Assembly: GCA_020091685.1 (NCBI GenBank)
Contig: CM034610.1
Coordinates: forward strand, 27,006,094 to 27,070,093
Direction of reading: 5' to 3'
DNA: 64,000 bases
DNA from: Lutjanus erythropterus
Taxonomy: Eukaryota > Chordata > Actinopteri > Lutjaniformes > Lutjanidae
Shown: one piece after another, positions 13,249 through 26,000 of the stretch
How the letters are laid out: the number at the start of each line of letters is the position of its first letter
Position numbering within the stretch: position 1 is the first letter of the stretch
Notes under the pieces: model-generated
The model's input: only the letters and a program-made list of their open reading frames with translations
Told to the model about the DNA's origin: nothing
The model's database searches: none
Made by a program: the position numbers and the translations under genes

Positions 13249-13625
13249 GAGGTGGCAAAACTTTCTTTACTCAAGCAGAAGTACAGATATATGTGTGAAA
13301 AACAATACTGGTTAAAGTAAAAGTACTGGTTTAACTTCCTTACTCAAGTAAAAGTGAATAAGTACAGGCTCTGAAATGTAATCAAAGTATAAAAGTAAAA
13401 GTCGTCCTTTAAAGGACATTTCTACTGACTGATTCTGTGCAAAGCTAACCGAACTTCATCTTTCTCTGTGTGTTATTGTCCCATCTATTAAGGTTTAAAC
13501 TGGTCTTGATTTTGGGTGGGTGGCACACAATGATGCAAAATAAAAATAGAGACACTTTCAATATCGAATTTTACTTAAAATGTCCTAGAATTTTATATTT
13601 TCTACACTTTCCACTACCGTACTAC
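13249..13625. repeat. Dispersed repeat, TTACTCAAGTAAAAGTA type
   Basis: Contains GGCAAAACTTTCTTTACTCA, CTTACTCAAGTAAAAGTG and AAGTATAAAAGTAAAAGTC, and closes with CACTTTCCACTACCGTACTA. Short pieces of similar sequence appear near 22450-22500, 35290-35400, 37690-37720 and 63688-63760. Probably a nonautonomous DNA element. Confidence 0.6.
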
Positions 13626-13695
13626 ATTTAAATGGATGATTTCACTTCTTATTTCAGTGTAACCTATAAAAAATGTTCTAAGACCATAGATAGAA

Positions 13696-14060
13696 TATAT
13701 GGCCAAAAGTATGTGGACACCCAAATGTAATCGCTCTAGATGTGATTTAAAAAACGTGGGCATTAATCTGCTGTTGTAACAGCCTCCCCTCTTCTGGTTT
13801 GAGGCTTTATGCACGATTTATAGAACTTGTCTGCAGGGATTTGCTCCCATCCAGCATGTTGCAGCATGATCCGATCTGGCTCACAGTCTGTGTTCCAGCT
13901 CATCACGAAGGTGTTGGATGGGGTTGAGGTCAGAACTCTGTGGAGGCCAGCTGAGTTTTTCAGCACCCGACTGGTAAACCGTTTTGTTACGGACTTTGCT
14001 TTGAACAGATTCGCAAAACTGTTGCCACAAAGTTGGAAGCACGCTGCTGTCTAAACCACT
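13696..14060 (-). pseudogene. Tc1/mariner transposase relic, C-terminal part
   Basis: Minus-strand translation shows SWPPQSSDLNPIQHLRDEL, matching the (W)PxQSPDLNPIEHLWDEL signature of Tc1/mariner transposases, and then, after a frame change, a GWEQIPADKF segment typical of the C-terminus. The N-terminal DNA-binding part and the first catalytic Asp region were not found, and the two parts lie in different frames, so it cannot be active. The edge at 13696-13729, with GGCCAAAAGTATGTGGACAC, looks like an element end. Confidence 0.75.
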
Positions 14061-14330
14061 GGATTCCAATCTGGGGTCTTGACCCCCACTAGGGGTCGCC
14101 AAAGCTACGCAGGGGGTGGCAAGGCCTTCTAGATTTTAAAGGACCAGTGTGTAGGATTTAGTCTCATTTAGTGGTGAGCTTGCAGAGTGCAAACACCCTC
14201 CCCTAGTATGTTCTTTTCCTCTCCTTCCAAACATGTAGGACAGAGATCTGCAACTTTTAAAGTCTCTGTAAACATAAATCCACAATAGTCTTCTAACCAT
14301 ATAATTTATGTACATAATACTAAGCATGTA
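14060..14330. repeat. Two adjoining dispersed repeat fragments
   Basis: The first (about 14060-14130) has TCTGGGGTCTTGACCCCCAC and GGGGTCGCC, a word order seen again in degraded form near 46490-46560. The second starts at about 14137 with AAGGACCAGTGTGTAGGATT, a phrase I recognise from a frequent percomorph repeat. No coding capacity. Confidence 0.55.
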
Positions 14331-14429
14331 AAAAGTGTTATAAATCAGATTTAATCAAAATTTTAAATATTGTCTTCTAAGTTTTTGTACACTTCCCTGT
14401 ATTAGGTTTGAATTGGGCATGTTTGTACT

Positions 14430-15120
14430 CAGATTTATTACACAAATAATGAAATATTAAAGTAACTTGATTACTTTCTGTTTCTTTTGGATTATAAAAT
14501 ATAATATAAAATATGGTGAAATTGTTTGGCCTAATATACTGTTTTTAGATCAGCAACCAATGACTATTTTCATGTTCAATTAATAGGTCGATTATTTCTC
14601 ATTTAGTCGATTAGTTGTTTGGTCCATGAAATGTCATAAAATTGTGAAAAATGTTGATCGAAGCTAAAGATGACGTCCTTGAATGTCTTGTTTTGTCCAC
14701 AGCCTCAAAGATATTCAGTTTACTGTCAGAGAGGATTAAAGAAGAATTCACATTTAAGAAGCTAACATGAGAGAATTTAGACTTTTTTGTAATTAAAAAA
14801 GGACTCAAAATGATTAACTGATAAATAAATCCTGTCATAATCTTGTCAAGTCTTTCCTGTAATGATTATCTTCCTTATCAATTAATCTGTCGACAATTTT
14901 CTTCATGAATTGATTAGTTGTTTGGTCCATAAAATGTCAGAAAACAGTTAAAAAAAAATGTTGATCAGTGTTTCCCAAAGTCCAAGATGACATCCTCAAA
15001 TGTCTTGTTTTGTCCACAGCCCAAAGATATTTAGTTATAATTATATATGTTTTTTTGTATCCAGATTACATAATCCTGTTAAATCCTGTTACATGTAATC
15101 TGTTACTCCACGAGCCTGCC
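14430..15120. repeat. Composite repeat block
   Basis: A fragment of the TTACTTTCTGTT family (14430-14545) is followed by two tandem copies of the TTAGTTGTTTGGTCCAT family (about 14570-14845 and 14868-15035) and closed by the ACATGTAATCTGTTACTCC terminus at 15060-15120. This suggests the second family inserted, or was duplicated, inside a copy of the first. Confidence 0.6.
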
Positions 15121-15799
15121 TGTACAGTCCAAACATTCACTGCTTAGAAAGATTTATTGATGCAAAAATAAAAGGCAGTTTTAAAGAGTGTGATGGACGT
15201 ATATGAGCTCAGTCAGAGGAGCTTTTACCTGCATGTCATTAAAAATCCTACTCATGCGAGGTGTTACTGAGTTTATAATCTTCCACACTGTCTATATGAA
15301 GGTGTTCAGCTGCACAGGAAGTCACCAACCATGGCTGAAATATTGAAACTTACAATGTTCTCCAGGACTGTGCAGCTCCATAAACTCTGCATGAAGAAGA
15401 AACTGAACTCAGGAAGGAAATCTCTGAGTGTGACTCTCCTGGGTTGGTGTACTGTCAGTATAAACTCTCAGTTTCCTGCAGGAACTGATGTGAGTGATGG
15501 ATTCATGATGGATAACCACAGGCTTTTTACCTCTGGGATCAAAAAGAAACTGTCTCCTCCATCTTTTTTACATTCAGTGTGAGACGGTTCTTATCACACC
15601 GTTTCACACACTCTCCCTTTATTCTGATGGGCTGCTATTCTTGTGCATTAAGCCCAAGATAGCTGCGTCATCTGAGGATTTGATGACACAATTATCAGGG
15701 TTCCTTGCTTCTGCAGCCGTGTGCGTAACTCGAGCAGGACAGCGGAGCAAAAAAACACTGACAAAAGACTGTCGCAGATCATATGAAAGGTGGGAGGAA

Positions 15800-15883
15800 A
15801 GAGAAGAGAAGAGAAGAGAAGAGAAGAGAAGAGAAGAGAAGAGAAGAGAAGAGAAGAGAAGAGAAGAGAAGAGAAGAGAAGAG
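15800..15883. repeat. (GAGAA)n pentanucleotide repeat
   Basis: About 17 near-perfect GAGAA units. The purine/pyrimidine strand asymmetry accounts for the Glu/Arg-rich and Leu/Phe/Ser-rich open frames over it. Confidence 0.97.
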
Positions 15884-18800
15884 GATGCAGAGACACATAA
15901 ATGCAGCTTTATCGGTGCACAAGCATAAACTTCAGGAGGCGTATTACAGAAACATCCTTACGTTAACACAGAAAGACTTCTGGTATTACAGAAATACATC
16001 CTAACTAACTTTAGGAATCCCTTATTTTCTTATTTCATCCCATTTTATCTCAAGTTAGGAAATCCTAAATGCTCAATTCAGCATCACTTATCAGTTTTTA
16101 TGTCTGTTGCCTAGCAACCATCTTGCCAAGCTAAACAAATGTAGAAGCGTTGTATATGTGAAACATACATTGAAAAATACAAGTAAAAAAAAGGAACAAA
16201 AACAACAACGGGCAGTTAACTTCAAGAGGGATGTTGGTAGCATCTCGCGCAGGGGTTCTCAAAGTGTGGCCCGTGGGCCAGTGGCTATATGTTTTCATAT
16301 AGACAGCTTAATCTCAACTTGTATAATGATAAATAAATTATATATATTAATATATATAAATGTGTGCAGTATCCAACCTGTCTGTCATATCTCCATCTTC
16401 TCTTTTTTCTCTTTTGTTGCTTGTTGTTCATGTTTACTTTAAAATTCTGATCACAAATATTTCACCTAAATTACTTTTTTGCAACTCACAAAAGAAAATA
16501 TACAATCGTAAAACATTGTTTTTTATGAGTTGCAAAATGAGAAGAACAACTTCAACATCTAAATCTAACTTGTAACTTGTAAATGCATGGATATATAAAG
16601 TTGGATGTATACAAATACAATATACACACTCTGGAGTGTTCAAGTTAATTAGAAGGAGAGGTCAGATATTCATTATTCATTTTGGTAATGAGTTATAATT
16701 TACCATTATCTAAAGTCCACCTTTTATCAAACACATCTTCTGTATTTCTTGCTTTGTGAGTCAGTTTCTTAAGTTGTACTTCTTTAATTATACTTTCCCA
16801 TTTTGTGGATTGAAATGATGCACACTGAATACTAAACTGAGGACTTTCTGTATTAAAATGTTTTTCTAGAAACTCTACTCTGGGGTTCTTCTATTAATTC
16901 TTGGATTGGATTAATCTCAGCGGTCACATAAAGAAAGTCATTAGGCTTTTTTCCATTAAAAGGCCACATACTGTGTGCTGTTGTGCAAAACTAATGATAT
17001 TAATTTTTAAAAATAGACTTTTAGGAAATACTTCCTGGCAGAGCATCAAGCAGTTTAAAAATGTTTATGTGTCTTTTGTTTCTTCCTCAGACATCTTAAA
17101 CAGATGAGATAAGCGCTTCCAGGTCTAAATTTGCTTCAAAGAAATGCACCTGGTTGAATCAGACGGTCCAGAGAGTCCTGGCTCCGGATCTTTCGCTCTC
17201 TGATTATTACAGGGGATAATATGTAGTGATTCTCCCTCCGGGGCCGAGCACACAGTCATCACCCTCACTCTGAGTGCACACTTCATCAAAGAAATAACAT
17301 ACTTGTGGGTGTTTCTTATATAACATACCCTACATATAAACAGGCAGCGTTTTTTTGTTTTTTTTTTATGTTGTGATGAATGTTCTGATTCATTCATTCT
17401 CCTCACTGCTGATTATTCACTCTCTCTCACAGGGGACTGAAGCCAATCCAGCACACAGTGGGCAGAAGAAAAGGAAAACTGCTTTTTGAGACATCGCCCT
17501 TGAGCTTGTGGGCAGCAAATGATGTCTACTGTAAAAGACATTTAACAAAGAACCCACCCATCAGTGAGGGATTAAATAATTTTTCAACAAGTGAAAAGTA
17601 GCTGGCATGGCTTTAAGTAAATTTAACAGAAATAACAGCAGAATTTGAAAGCTTCATATTTCTATTAGGTCAGCAGTTCAAAGTTAGATGTTAGCACCAG
17701 TTACGTCAGAACTGGAGAGTATTTCTTCATTAAAGAGCAAAAAATGGCACTGAGGGCTTTTCTCGACGGAAAAGATGTTTTTGTTCCGACTGGCTCTGCA
17801 AGAGTTTGATCTGACAGATTGAAGTTATCCCGCGTTAGACATGGGAGAAAGATCCAATCACCTGCCAAGTGTTTTTTGAAAGTGCCTGCCCTTCTCCAAA
17901 CAGGGCATGTCAGGTTAGAGATTTTCATGAAAGTGACCTAAAACGCCACAGAAGCTCAACGTGATCAATCATCTCATTCAGAAGGTTCATCACTGAATAA
18001 ATCCTGCACATATCTGCAGTAAAACATTTGTTGAAACGTGATTTTTGAAAGGTTGTTCCCCCTCTTTGTCTCGCATCCTCCCGTTGTACTTTTGTCATTG
18101 TTCACTGTCAGCAGCTCCATTCAGAGTGATTATAATGACCATGTAAAAGCTCGATTCATATGCTTGATTAGTGGAAGGTCTTCTCTAATCTGCATTTATG
18201 TAGCATGGTCATTATCAGCACTTTCATGAATAGGACCTAAGCACTCCGAGTGAATGCTGAAATGATTACATTGGCCAGACAAATTGTTAAAATGCAACAG
18301 GCTTGATTAATTATTAAATGTTTTCAGAATGTCTTTTCAAAACAGAGTGTACTCAGGAACTTGTAATAGCAGAAAAGTTCAGCAGGAAGTGGATTTAAAC
18401 TTTTAATCGGAGCGAATCTTTTGTTATGAAGTGAATCGTTGGTATCTGAAGTGACCCCAGTTGTGTTTAATGGGCACATCCCCCCCCCACCCCCCACTGG
18501 CCTGCAGCAAGAGGAAATTTCCACTGGAGCTGTTGTTGTCCTGCTACACTCTCTTCAACCACTACACCACTGACAGGATGCCCAAACATTTAAGCCCGAC
18601 ATGTTTGTTGACAGTGGGGAATAGGAGCTGACTACTGGCAGGAATGTAGGCTGATGGGGAGCGGAAAAGTACTGGGGGGGTTGGGGGCTGCACCCCCACC
18701 CCTGACCAGTGAAGCACTCTCCACTAGATGTGTCTCCAGGGCCGGTTATAAACAAGAACAGCTGGCAGTTTCGGGCTATAAAAGAATAAAACTCAACTGA

Positions 18801-18911
18801 AGCTTATTGACTTGAAACAGTTATAATCTGTCATGGATTCATAAAAAAAAGTGCGTGCTGCTGCTTTTTATCGGCGACTGAAAAGATGCAATCAAAGCCA
18901 TGAGGCCAAGG

Positions 18912-19150
18912 ATACACTGTAAAATCTAATAAGTTGGGTGTACTCAAAAACAAAATACCCAAACTCATTGCCTAAAAAAAACTAAGTAAAGTTGAGATTT
19001 TAAAATAAAAATAACTTGTACTTAGACTAACCTGTTTTTTGTGAGTGCCAAATACTTAAACTAATTTAATTGTGAGTGTACACTAGTTAGACTAACTTGT
19101 TTACTTGAGAGTGCAAAACTAATATCAACACTTTTTGTATCTATGCACAC
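18912..19150. repeat. Dispersed repeat, ACACTGTAAAA...AAGTTG type
   Basis: Begins ATACACTGTAAAATCTAATA and continues with repeated CTTAGACTAAC/TTAGACTAACTTG words. Related ACACTGTAAAAA and ACTCAAA modules recur at 40960-41990. Confidence 0.5.
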
Positions 19151-21599
19151 ACTGTACTATTTGATGAACTACCTACATGAAGTAATACTGTGAACTGAAC
19201 ACCCTTCATCCCCAACCCCCCACCCAGTTTCTGTGGGTGTTTCAGTGTAGTCACTGGCTGTTTATTCTTGTTTTGAACTTAGAATGGAGAGTTTGGCAAA
19301 AGGTGAGGAATTTACACAAAGTGTTCAAAGTCCTGGGTTGTACATTTTTATCCTTGTTAGTCACGTTGTAGCAGTATGACCACATGTTGTTGGCGATATA
19401 AGGTGTCCACTGAAAATGTTTAAGTCAGTGACAACGGTCTGCAGCACAGATCGGCTGAAAGAATAGAAAATGTCGGTCAGTGGACTGACAGAATATAAGA
19501 AAGAAAACTGTTGCAGCCTGCATACACCTTTAAATACTCATATTTGATATTTCGTGGCAAGAACAAACCTCCAAAATGAATAAAAGTGGACAGTGGGACT
19601 CTGAGATTATAATGTGGTGCTACAGGTCTAAAGGGCGCAAAAGGGAAAACAAAAGTATGACAAAAAGCATTTACTTCACAATATTAAAGGGATATTTACT
19701 CCAAAATCAAAAGTACATATTTTACCCCTGGTTTGTAGTGCTTTTTATATATTGTAGCGTCTCTTATCAATGAGGCTACGAGACGTGAACTCGGTTTGCC
19801 GGCTATTTATTGCTGAACTTTAACACAGGCTACTGTGGGCAACGCCAAAATAAAAAAAACCTGTCCGCTTTTACAGGGTCTTGTCTGCACTTTTTTCCTT
19901 CAACAACTTCTCGCTCGTCAGCTTACCCCCACACACACATGAATAGCAGGAATAACAACAACCCTCCCTCATTGAGCCTTATTGCCAATCACAGGTGGAT
20001 ATCTCACACAGATCACTGTCATAGGTGCTGATCTTGACTGACAGGCTTCGCAGCATCTCAGGCATGCAATAACACATTCACTGACACTAAGGGAAACTCA
20101 GTAGTAACCATAACAACATAACAAAACGTTTGACTGTAGCTGAACATAACCATACAGTTAACATCACATCACTCAGTCTGTTATAATATTTAGATTCTTT
20201 TCAAGCTCAGAAATGTCCTTTCAAATAAAATCAAATGATGCATCAGTCAACAGAAGCACAAAAATACTGTTGGATGTTCAGGATGTTCAGAAACATTTGT
20301 TGATGTGCAGCCATTACAAATCCACCTGCAGTGAGATAGAGGACCCTCTAAGCCAGTATGAAATGAACTGGCCTAAATATCTTGGGGATGAAACATGTTT
20401 TTTTTACTTTACTGCATCAATTTCTTGTGGTCAAACACAAATAAGTATCCACGGGTAATAAATCTACTGCTGACAACGGCCTTTTTCTCTCCCAGCAGGG
20501 CCTCCTTCGATTGACTCCCACACTCTCGTTCGAAGGACACATCCTCCTGAAGGACAACATATTTTGCTCTGATGGGAAGATTTAAATCTGTTTAAATGTG
20601 CGAAGAGTCGTTTTGTGGACTCAGAGGTGTTTAAATCCAGACTTCACTGCAAGAAAAACATAAAAACACCTGGTTAGGATAGAAAAAGATGTTGGTATTT
20701 TGTGCTAATTAACGAGGGCAGCTCATATCGCAGATGGTCTGTTAAAAGAAGCTCAAATTAAATCCTGTTAGCTGTAGCTGGAATTGTACAACAACCACCA
20801 AAAAGCCAAACAACTGCCATTTGAAAACAATATGACTAATACTTGTTTTGATATTGTCTAGCAGGGATCAGCATATTATCTGCCGCGAGCTGGCAAAGCA
20901 GAAATGAGCCGTGATATTTTGCGCGGCAGATTTCTGACATCACACGGTCAGGTTTTTTATTGCTTCCCACACGCGACTACAAAAGGTGTAAATAATGTTT
21001 TGATAGAGAGGCATGACAGGCGGGCTTTATAAGGACAATCCCAACTGTACTGACACAGCCGCCGCTTATGTAATGGGGAGATTTGACTGGGACACTGTGT
21101 TCCCTGACAAAGGCATTTCTATTCAAAACCACGGGTGGCGAGCTTCCAGAGAATCATTCACAGAGGATGAACTTCTGTCCATCAGGAGGGGAGGAAGTAA
21201 ACACAGAGCAGAGAGCATCTGACCGTGTTTTCATCCAGATGAGGATGTAGGTCGATGGAATTCCCCCCAGAAACTGTATCGTGTTTTTTAAAGGTAGAAT
21301 GAGTAGGATTTGTTGATTGTTGAGTCTCGTTCTTCAGGACGAATTCCAACATTTTGGTTTGGCAGCAGAGTAAATAATGAGAAAATAAGAAGGTACAGGT
21401 GAAAGGTGAGGTCTTCAAGGATGCAGGCGCTGCTACTCACCTCTGGTGGGTCGTCAGTGATGATTTAGATGGTTATTTTTATCTATAAGTCATGCATCAT
21501 TTGTTGGGAATATCCTGCATAAGTTGACTTGTTACCAAAAATGATTATGAATGAAGAAGACAGCTGTCTCTTTACTGAACTGAATATGAAACTTATGAG

Positions 21600-22300
21600 C
21601 ACCTTGGGACTCTCCTCAGTTACCCATCCCCTGATAAAACCTTTTCATTCTGCTTTAACATCTGGCCTTGCATCCTTTTTCTATAATGGATAATCAAAAC
21701 ACAACATTAACCCACTACCTGATACATCGGACTGGAATAGAGACCTTGACCGGATTTGCTTTGACTTGAACTTGTCTAGGATAATATGGAACGATGTTTT
21801 CTCCCGTCCCGAGAATCCTGCTCATCAGCTGATTCACTATAAGTTTGCACATAGAGTCTACTTCACACCTGAGCACAGATTTAGATTGAAACTTATTGGT
21901 AGTGATCATTGTGACAGATCCTCCCACTCCAGGAAACTTCAAGCATATGTTTTGGGAAAGTGTAAGTGTGAACTCTCCAGTGGTGGTAAAGTTACGAGTA
22001 AAGCTAAGTAAATTACATCGTGTAATAGTACTTAAGTACAATTAAAAAGACAGACTTGAAAATAGTTAGTTCCTCCCCTGGAAATCTCTCTGGGTTTATG
22101 TTGTCGACACGTTAGTAAATTTGTTTGACAAACCTCTTCGATTATGCCCCGCCCTCTGGCTCTCTGGTCATAACCCAAATGTTATTCTTCCATATGCAGT
22201 GAAATAAATAATTCTTGCAGCTAAAAGCTTAAAAGTTGCAAAACCTGAGACATTATCCACCTGGTCTCATGCTGTTGTTTATATCCCTGATATATGGGTC
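21600..22300 (+). pseudogene. L1-like retrotransposon relic, 3' end of ORF2
   Basis: Translation gives HQLIHYKFAHRVYFTPEH and then LKLIGSDHCDR, which match the C-terminal region of fish L1-type ORF2 proteins (pattern NxxLIxFKxxHRxYxTPxxLxxMKLxxSDxCxxC). A downstream piece in another frame reads GNFKHMFWE, the usual continuation. The copy is truncated at the 5' side, frame-shifted and stop-containing, and is split at about 21980-22065 by unrelated AT-rich sequence with CTTAAGTACAATT. The reverse transcriptase core is absent from the window. Confidence 0.7.
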
Positions 22301-22508
22301 TGCATAATAAGTAGGCTACTTATATATAAGTAAAACATTTGCATTTAAAACTATTAAATATTAGATATATTCAAATCATTTAAATAAGGAAAAGTAGAAA
22401 TACCACAGTATAAAAATATTCTTTAAAATGTTCATTCAAGTAATAGTCCTGCATTTTGACCCCGCTTAAGTAAAAGTACAGATGTATCAGCAACTAAATG
22501 TAGTTAAA

Positions 22509-22516
22509 TGATTGAC

Positions 22517-22559
<43 letters not shown>
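22509..22559. repeat. (GATT)n tetranucleotide repeat
   Basis: About twelve tandem GATT units ending about 320 bases before the pdk2 promoter elements. Confidence 0.97.
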
Positions 22560-22876
22560 GTAAATTTCAACAGATTAATCAATCGTGACAGGAAAGAAAA
22601 AAAAAAAAACAAGGTCCAAACATCTGGAATCTTTACGGTTTATATGTTTATGTATTTATGTTTATATCTTCCAACACCAGTAAAGCAGCGATTTATGGGG
22701 TAATTATTGACCTCTAATTAGTATATCTGTTCAGTTAAGTGGTTGATAGTTTGATAACTGATCAGTTTTATTTATATTATTTATTTACATTTATATAAGT
22801 TGTTACATAATTAAAGAAGTGAAAACCGCCTCTGTGAAGGAGATTCCAGACGGGGAGCACCCAAACGTCACTAAAC

Positions 22877-22950
22877 CCGCCCCCAACGACTCCTATTGGT
22901 CACTCTGGGAGGTAAATATAAAAAGCCGCTCTCCTATTGGCTGAAGCTCG
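22877..22950 (+). promoter_or_regulatory. pdk2: pdk2 core promoter
   Basis: Within 75 bases lie a GC box (CCCGCCCC, 22877-22884), two inverted CCAAT boxes (ATTGG at 22895-22899 and 22936-22940) and a TATA-like TATAAAAA at 22917-22924. Transcription would be expected to begin near 22945-22960, giving a 5' leader of about 100-120 bases. Spacing and order are right for an RNA polymerase II promoter, but the start site is inferred. Confidence 0.6.
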
Positions 22951-23063
22951 GCGGGCGCCTCCCCTGTTTTGTACAACAGCATGATAACGAGGGTCGGTCA
23001 GTTGACGAGTAGCTTCGGACGTTGCGTTCAAAGACACGAGCTAAGAGACTCTCCACAGCAATA

Positions 23064-26000
23064 ATGAAGTTCGTTAGGTTTATAATGAAAAATGCCGCCT
23101 TGGCCAGTGTGCCCAAACATATCGAACATTTTTCTAAATTTTCTCCTTCGCCGCTCTCCATGAAGCAATTTCTCGATTTCGGTGAGTATCGATCCCCGTT
23201 CGGATGGGTAATTTGTGATCTAACAGGGGAGCTGATTTTGTGTAAATGGGCTGTTCGAGCTCTCGAAACCTGGGCAGAAATGCGCCGCTAGTCAGTGACA
23301 AGATGTCCAATGCATGTGTGTAAAATCAGCCACCATCCTGCTGTGTGGAGGCTGTGCTGCACGGATTGTCTGTGTTAGCTGTGAAGTGTTCATAGTGCAG
23401 AGTGTTGCATCAGCTCTGTGGCTCAGGCTGCTCTGTATGGGCCCTATGGACATACTGAATTGCATTGCACGTACTGATAAGTGCTACTAAATTATAATAA
23501 AAGAAGCTTGCATATTAACAATCAATCAGATTTTGCAGAGGAATTTATTCACAGACACAAATGCTAGCTTTAAAAACATACATTTTGCAGTGGAAATGCA
23601 TATAAACAATGCAAGCATCCAGTTTATTATTATAAGGGCTCAAGCAAATGGTTATTTTCATTATATGTTTCTCAGATGATTATTTATTCAGTTAATTGTC
23701 AGAAAATATTGACAATGCCCAAGCTGATGTCTTCAAAAAGCTTGTTCCGTCCCACCTACTTCAGTTTGATCATTTTCCCTTTGTGTTTAATCTGTCAATC
23801 ATTGTCTTGATCAGTCATGTGTTTGTTTGTTGACAACTAATCGATTAATCATTGCAGCTGTACTGTCGATCATTTTCTCGATTAATTGATTATTTGTTTG
23901 GTCCAGAAAGTAGTGAAAAGTGTTCATCATTGTTTCTCAAAGTGTCTTATTTTGTACAAAACCTTAAGATAATCCATCAACTGTCATAGAGAACTAAAGA
24001 AACCAGAAAATATTCACATTTCAGAAGCTGAAACCAGAGAATTTGACCCTAAGCAATTAATTGATTATCAAAATAGTTGATCATAAACCAGTTCTGTCTG
24101 TGCATCTTGCAGGACTGAAACTAATGATCATTTTCATCAATTAATTTCAAATCTCGTGAACAGATTGTTAAGCCTATAAAATGTCAGAAAAGTGCGAAAA
24201 AATGTCAAACAGAGCTGAACTAACAGTCCAAAGCCCAAATATATTCAATTTACTCACATATAAGTCAAAGAAAATCAGAAAAACATAACATTTATGAGGC
24301 TGAAAACAGCAATTTATCAGCATTTTTGCTTGAAAAGTATTTAAATAATAACTAAACTAATTATTATTGTTTTTCTGTGTTGATCCAGGTTCCATAAACG
24401 CCTGTGAGAAGACATCCTTTGTTTTTCTGAGACAGGAGCTCCCTGTCAGACTTTCAAACATTATGAAGGAAATTAACCTGCTGCCTGACAAACTGCTCAC
24501 AACCCCATCTGTGCAGATGGTGCAGGGCTGGTAAGTCACACCAGAAAAATGGATTTATGTATTGTTATAAAGTTAACTATTGCTTTACTGTTCTTTTGAT
24601 TCAACGGAAACATTATCCCAAAACAAAAGAGCAAACGTGTCTCTATCTGCCCCTGTAATTAAATTATAAGCATATTTGACACCATATTTCACCCCCTGAG
24701 CTGAGCAGTGAGATATTAACAGCTGCTGACTTGTTTACATCCAGGAGCCTGGTTTGTTTTCCCACTGTGACAACGTCATGCTCTGAATCACAAAAGCACC
24801 CTTTGACCAAATTGAACTCCCTCCAACTAGCACTCTGCAGAGGAGGGGAGGCTCTCGGTTCTGAACTTTACCCCAGTTTCTCGTCACGAGTCACGTGACT
24901 GAGGGTCTGCTTTTCTTTGCTTTGGGAGGAATGAATGTGACCCAAATATCCATGCAAAGATTTAATCAAGAACTCTCACTCATAAAATTCTTGCAGACTC
25001 ACTCAACTAGCATTTTACAACATGTGTTTATGTGTGTCTTTTATTTGTGTTTTTGTCAGGTACATCCAGAGTTTAATGGAGATTCTTGAATTCCTGGACA
25101 AGAATCCTGATGACTACAAAGTCCTGGGAGAGTAAGTTCCTCATATTCCTGGACAGTCTCACTTTGTAGGGCAAGGTTGTCACTCGAAACTGCAGGCCAG
25201 TGGTCAGTTTTCATGATTTTAAAGAGACACAACATCCCACTGCCACATCACTCCCTCATTGTTATGCTTAATGGGATAGTCTGGATTATGTGAAGAGGAG
25301 TTATTTAAGGTACTTATCAATCGTCAGTGTATTACCTACTTTAGATGCTAATATCAGTTTAAGTATAGGCTGTATTTATAATATTTTCACCCCTTTACTT
25401 TGCTGTCAGACACCCTTTTCCAACAGGCTAAATATAAATTTTCTTGCTCAACCAAACTCCATAGGCAAAATCAGTAATTTTACCTTGCAGCACACAGGAG
25501 TTGCTGGTCCACTGCTGCCTTACTCTCTTAGGTGGTTTGTATTATTGTGTGACTTTGGTGAATCCAAATTAACATTTTAAAATGCCAAAGTCACACAATA
25601 ACACAAATAAACTAATTGACTGAGGCAGCAGCAGACCAGCAACTCATGTGCCCTGCAAGGTAAAAATCATTGATTTTGCCTATGGAGTTTGGTTGAGTGC
25701 AAAAGAACGATATCTGTGGGGAAAAGTAAAGGAGTGAGAATATTCTAAATATAGTGTAGACTTAAACTGGGTGGTGGACCCTTTTTAAGTGGCTAAAATA
25801 CCTTTCATTGCTGGTGCCGTCCACAGCAGTTCATTGCTTAGCTTCCGTGCTAGTGCCCCTCTCTGCTTCTCCAAACTGGGGGCATTCTGACCAGCATCTG
25901 CTGTAGGAAATACACTGACTAATGGTACCTCAAACAACCCCGCATCAAATAATCCCAACTATCCCTTGGCTCTAATGATGCTTATTTCCTGCACATGTAA

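Larger units (their letters stand above)
9486..22860. other. Intergenic region, repeats and relic transposons
   Basis: No gene exons recognised. The interval holds several simple repeats, a Tc1/mariner relic, an L1-like relic and copies of dispersed repeats listed separately. The stretch around 18109-18320 is free of recognisable repeats and rich in TAAT/ATTA homeodomain-like words, which is only a weak hint of a regulatory element. Small open frames at 20213-20458 and 21013-21222 have no recognisable motif. Confidence 0.55.

Noticed and set aside
15641-16004. Glu/Arg-repeat open frames that look like a charged coiled coil
   Set aside because: They are the GAGAA microsatellite read in three frames.
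21013-21222. 69-residue open frame of non-repetitive sequence
   Set aside because: No known motif, no partner exons, and no promoter or poly(A) context; chance open frame is the simpler reading.
23022-23063. Upstream in-frame extension of pdk2
   Set aside because: The extension begins with TTG, not ATG. The ATG at 23064 matches the conserved PDK2 N-terminus and is the first in frame.
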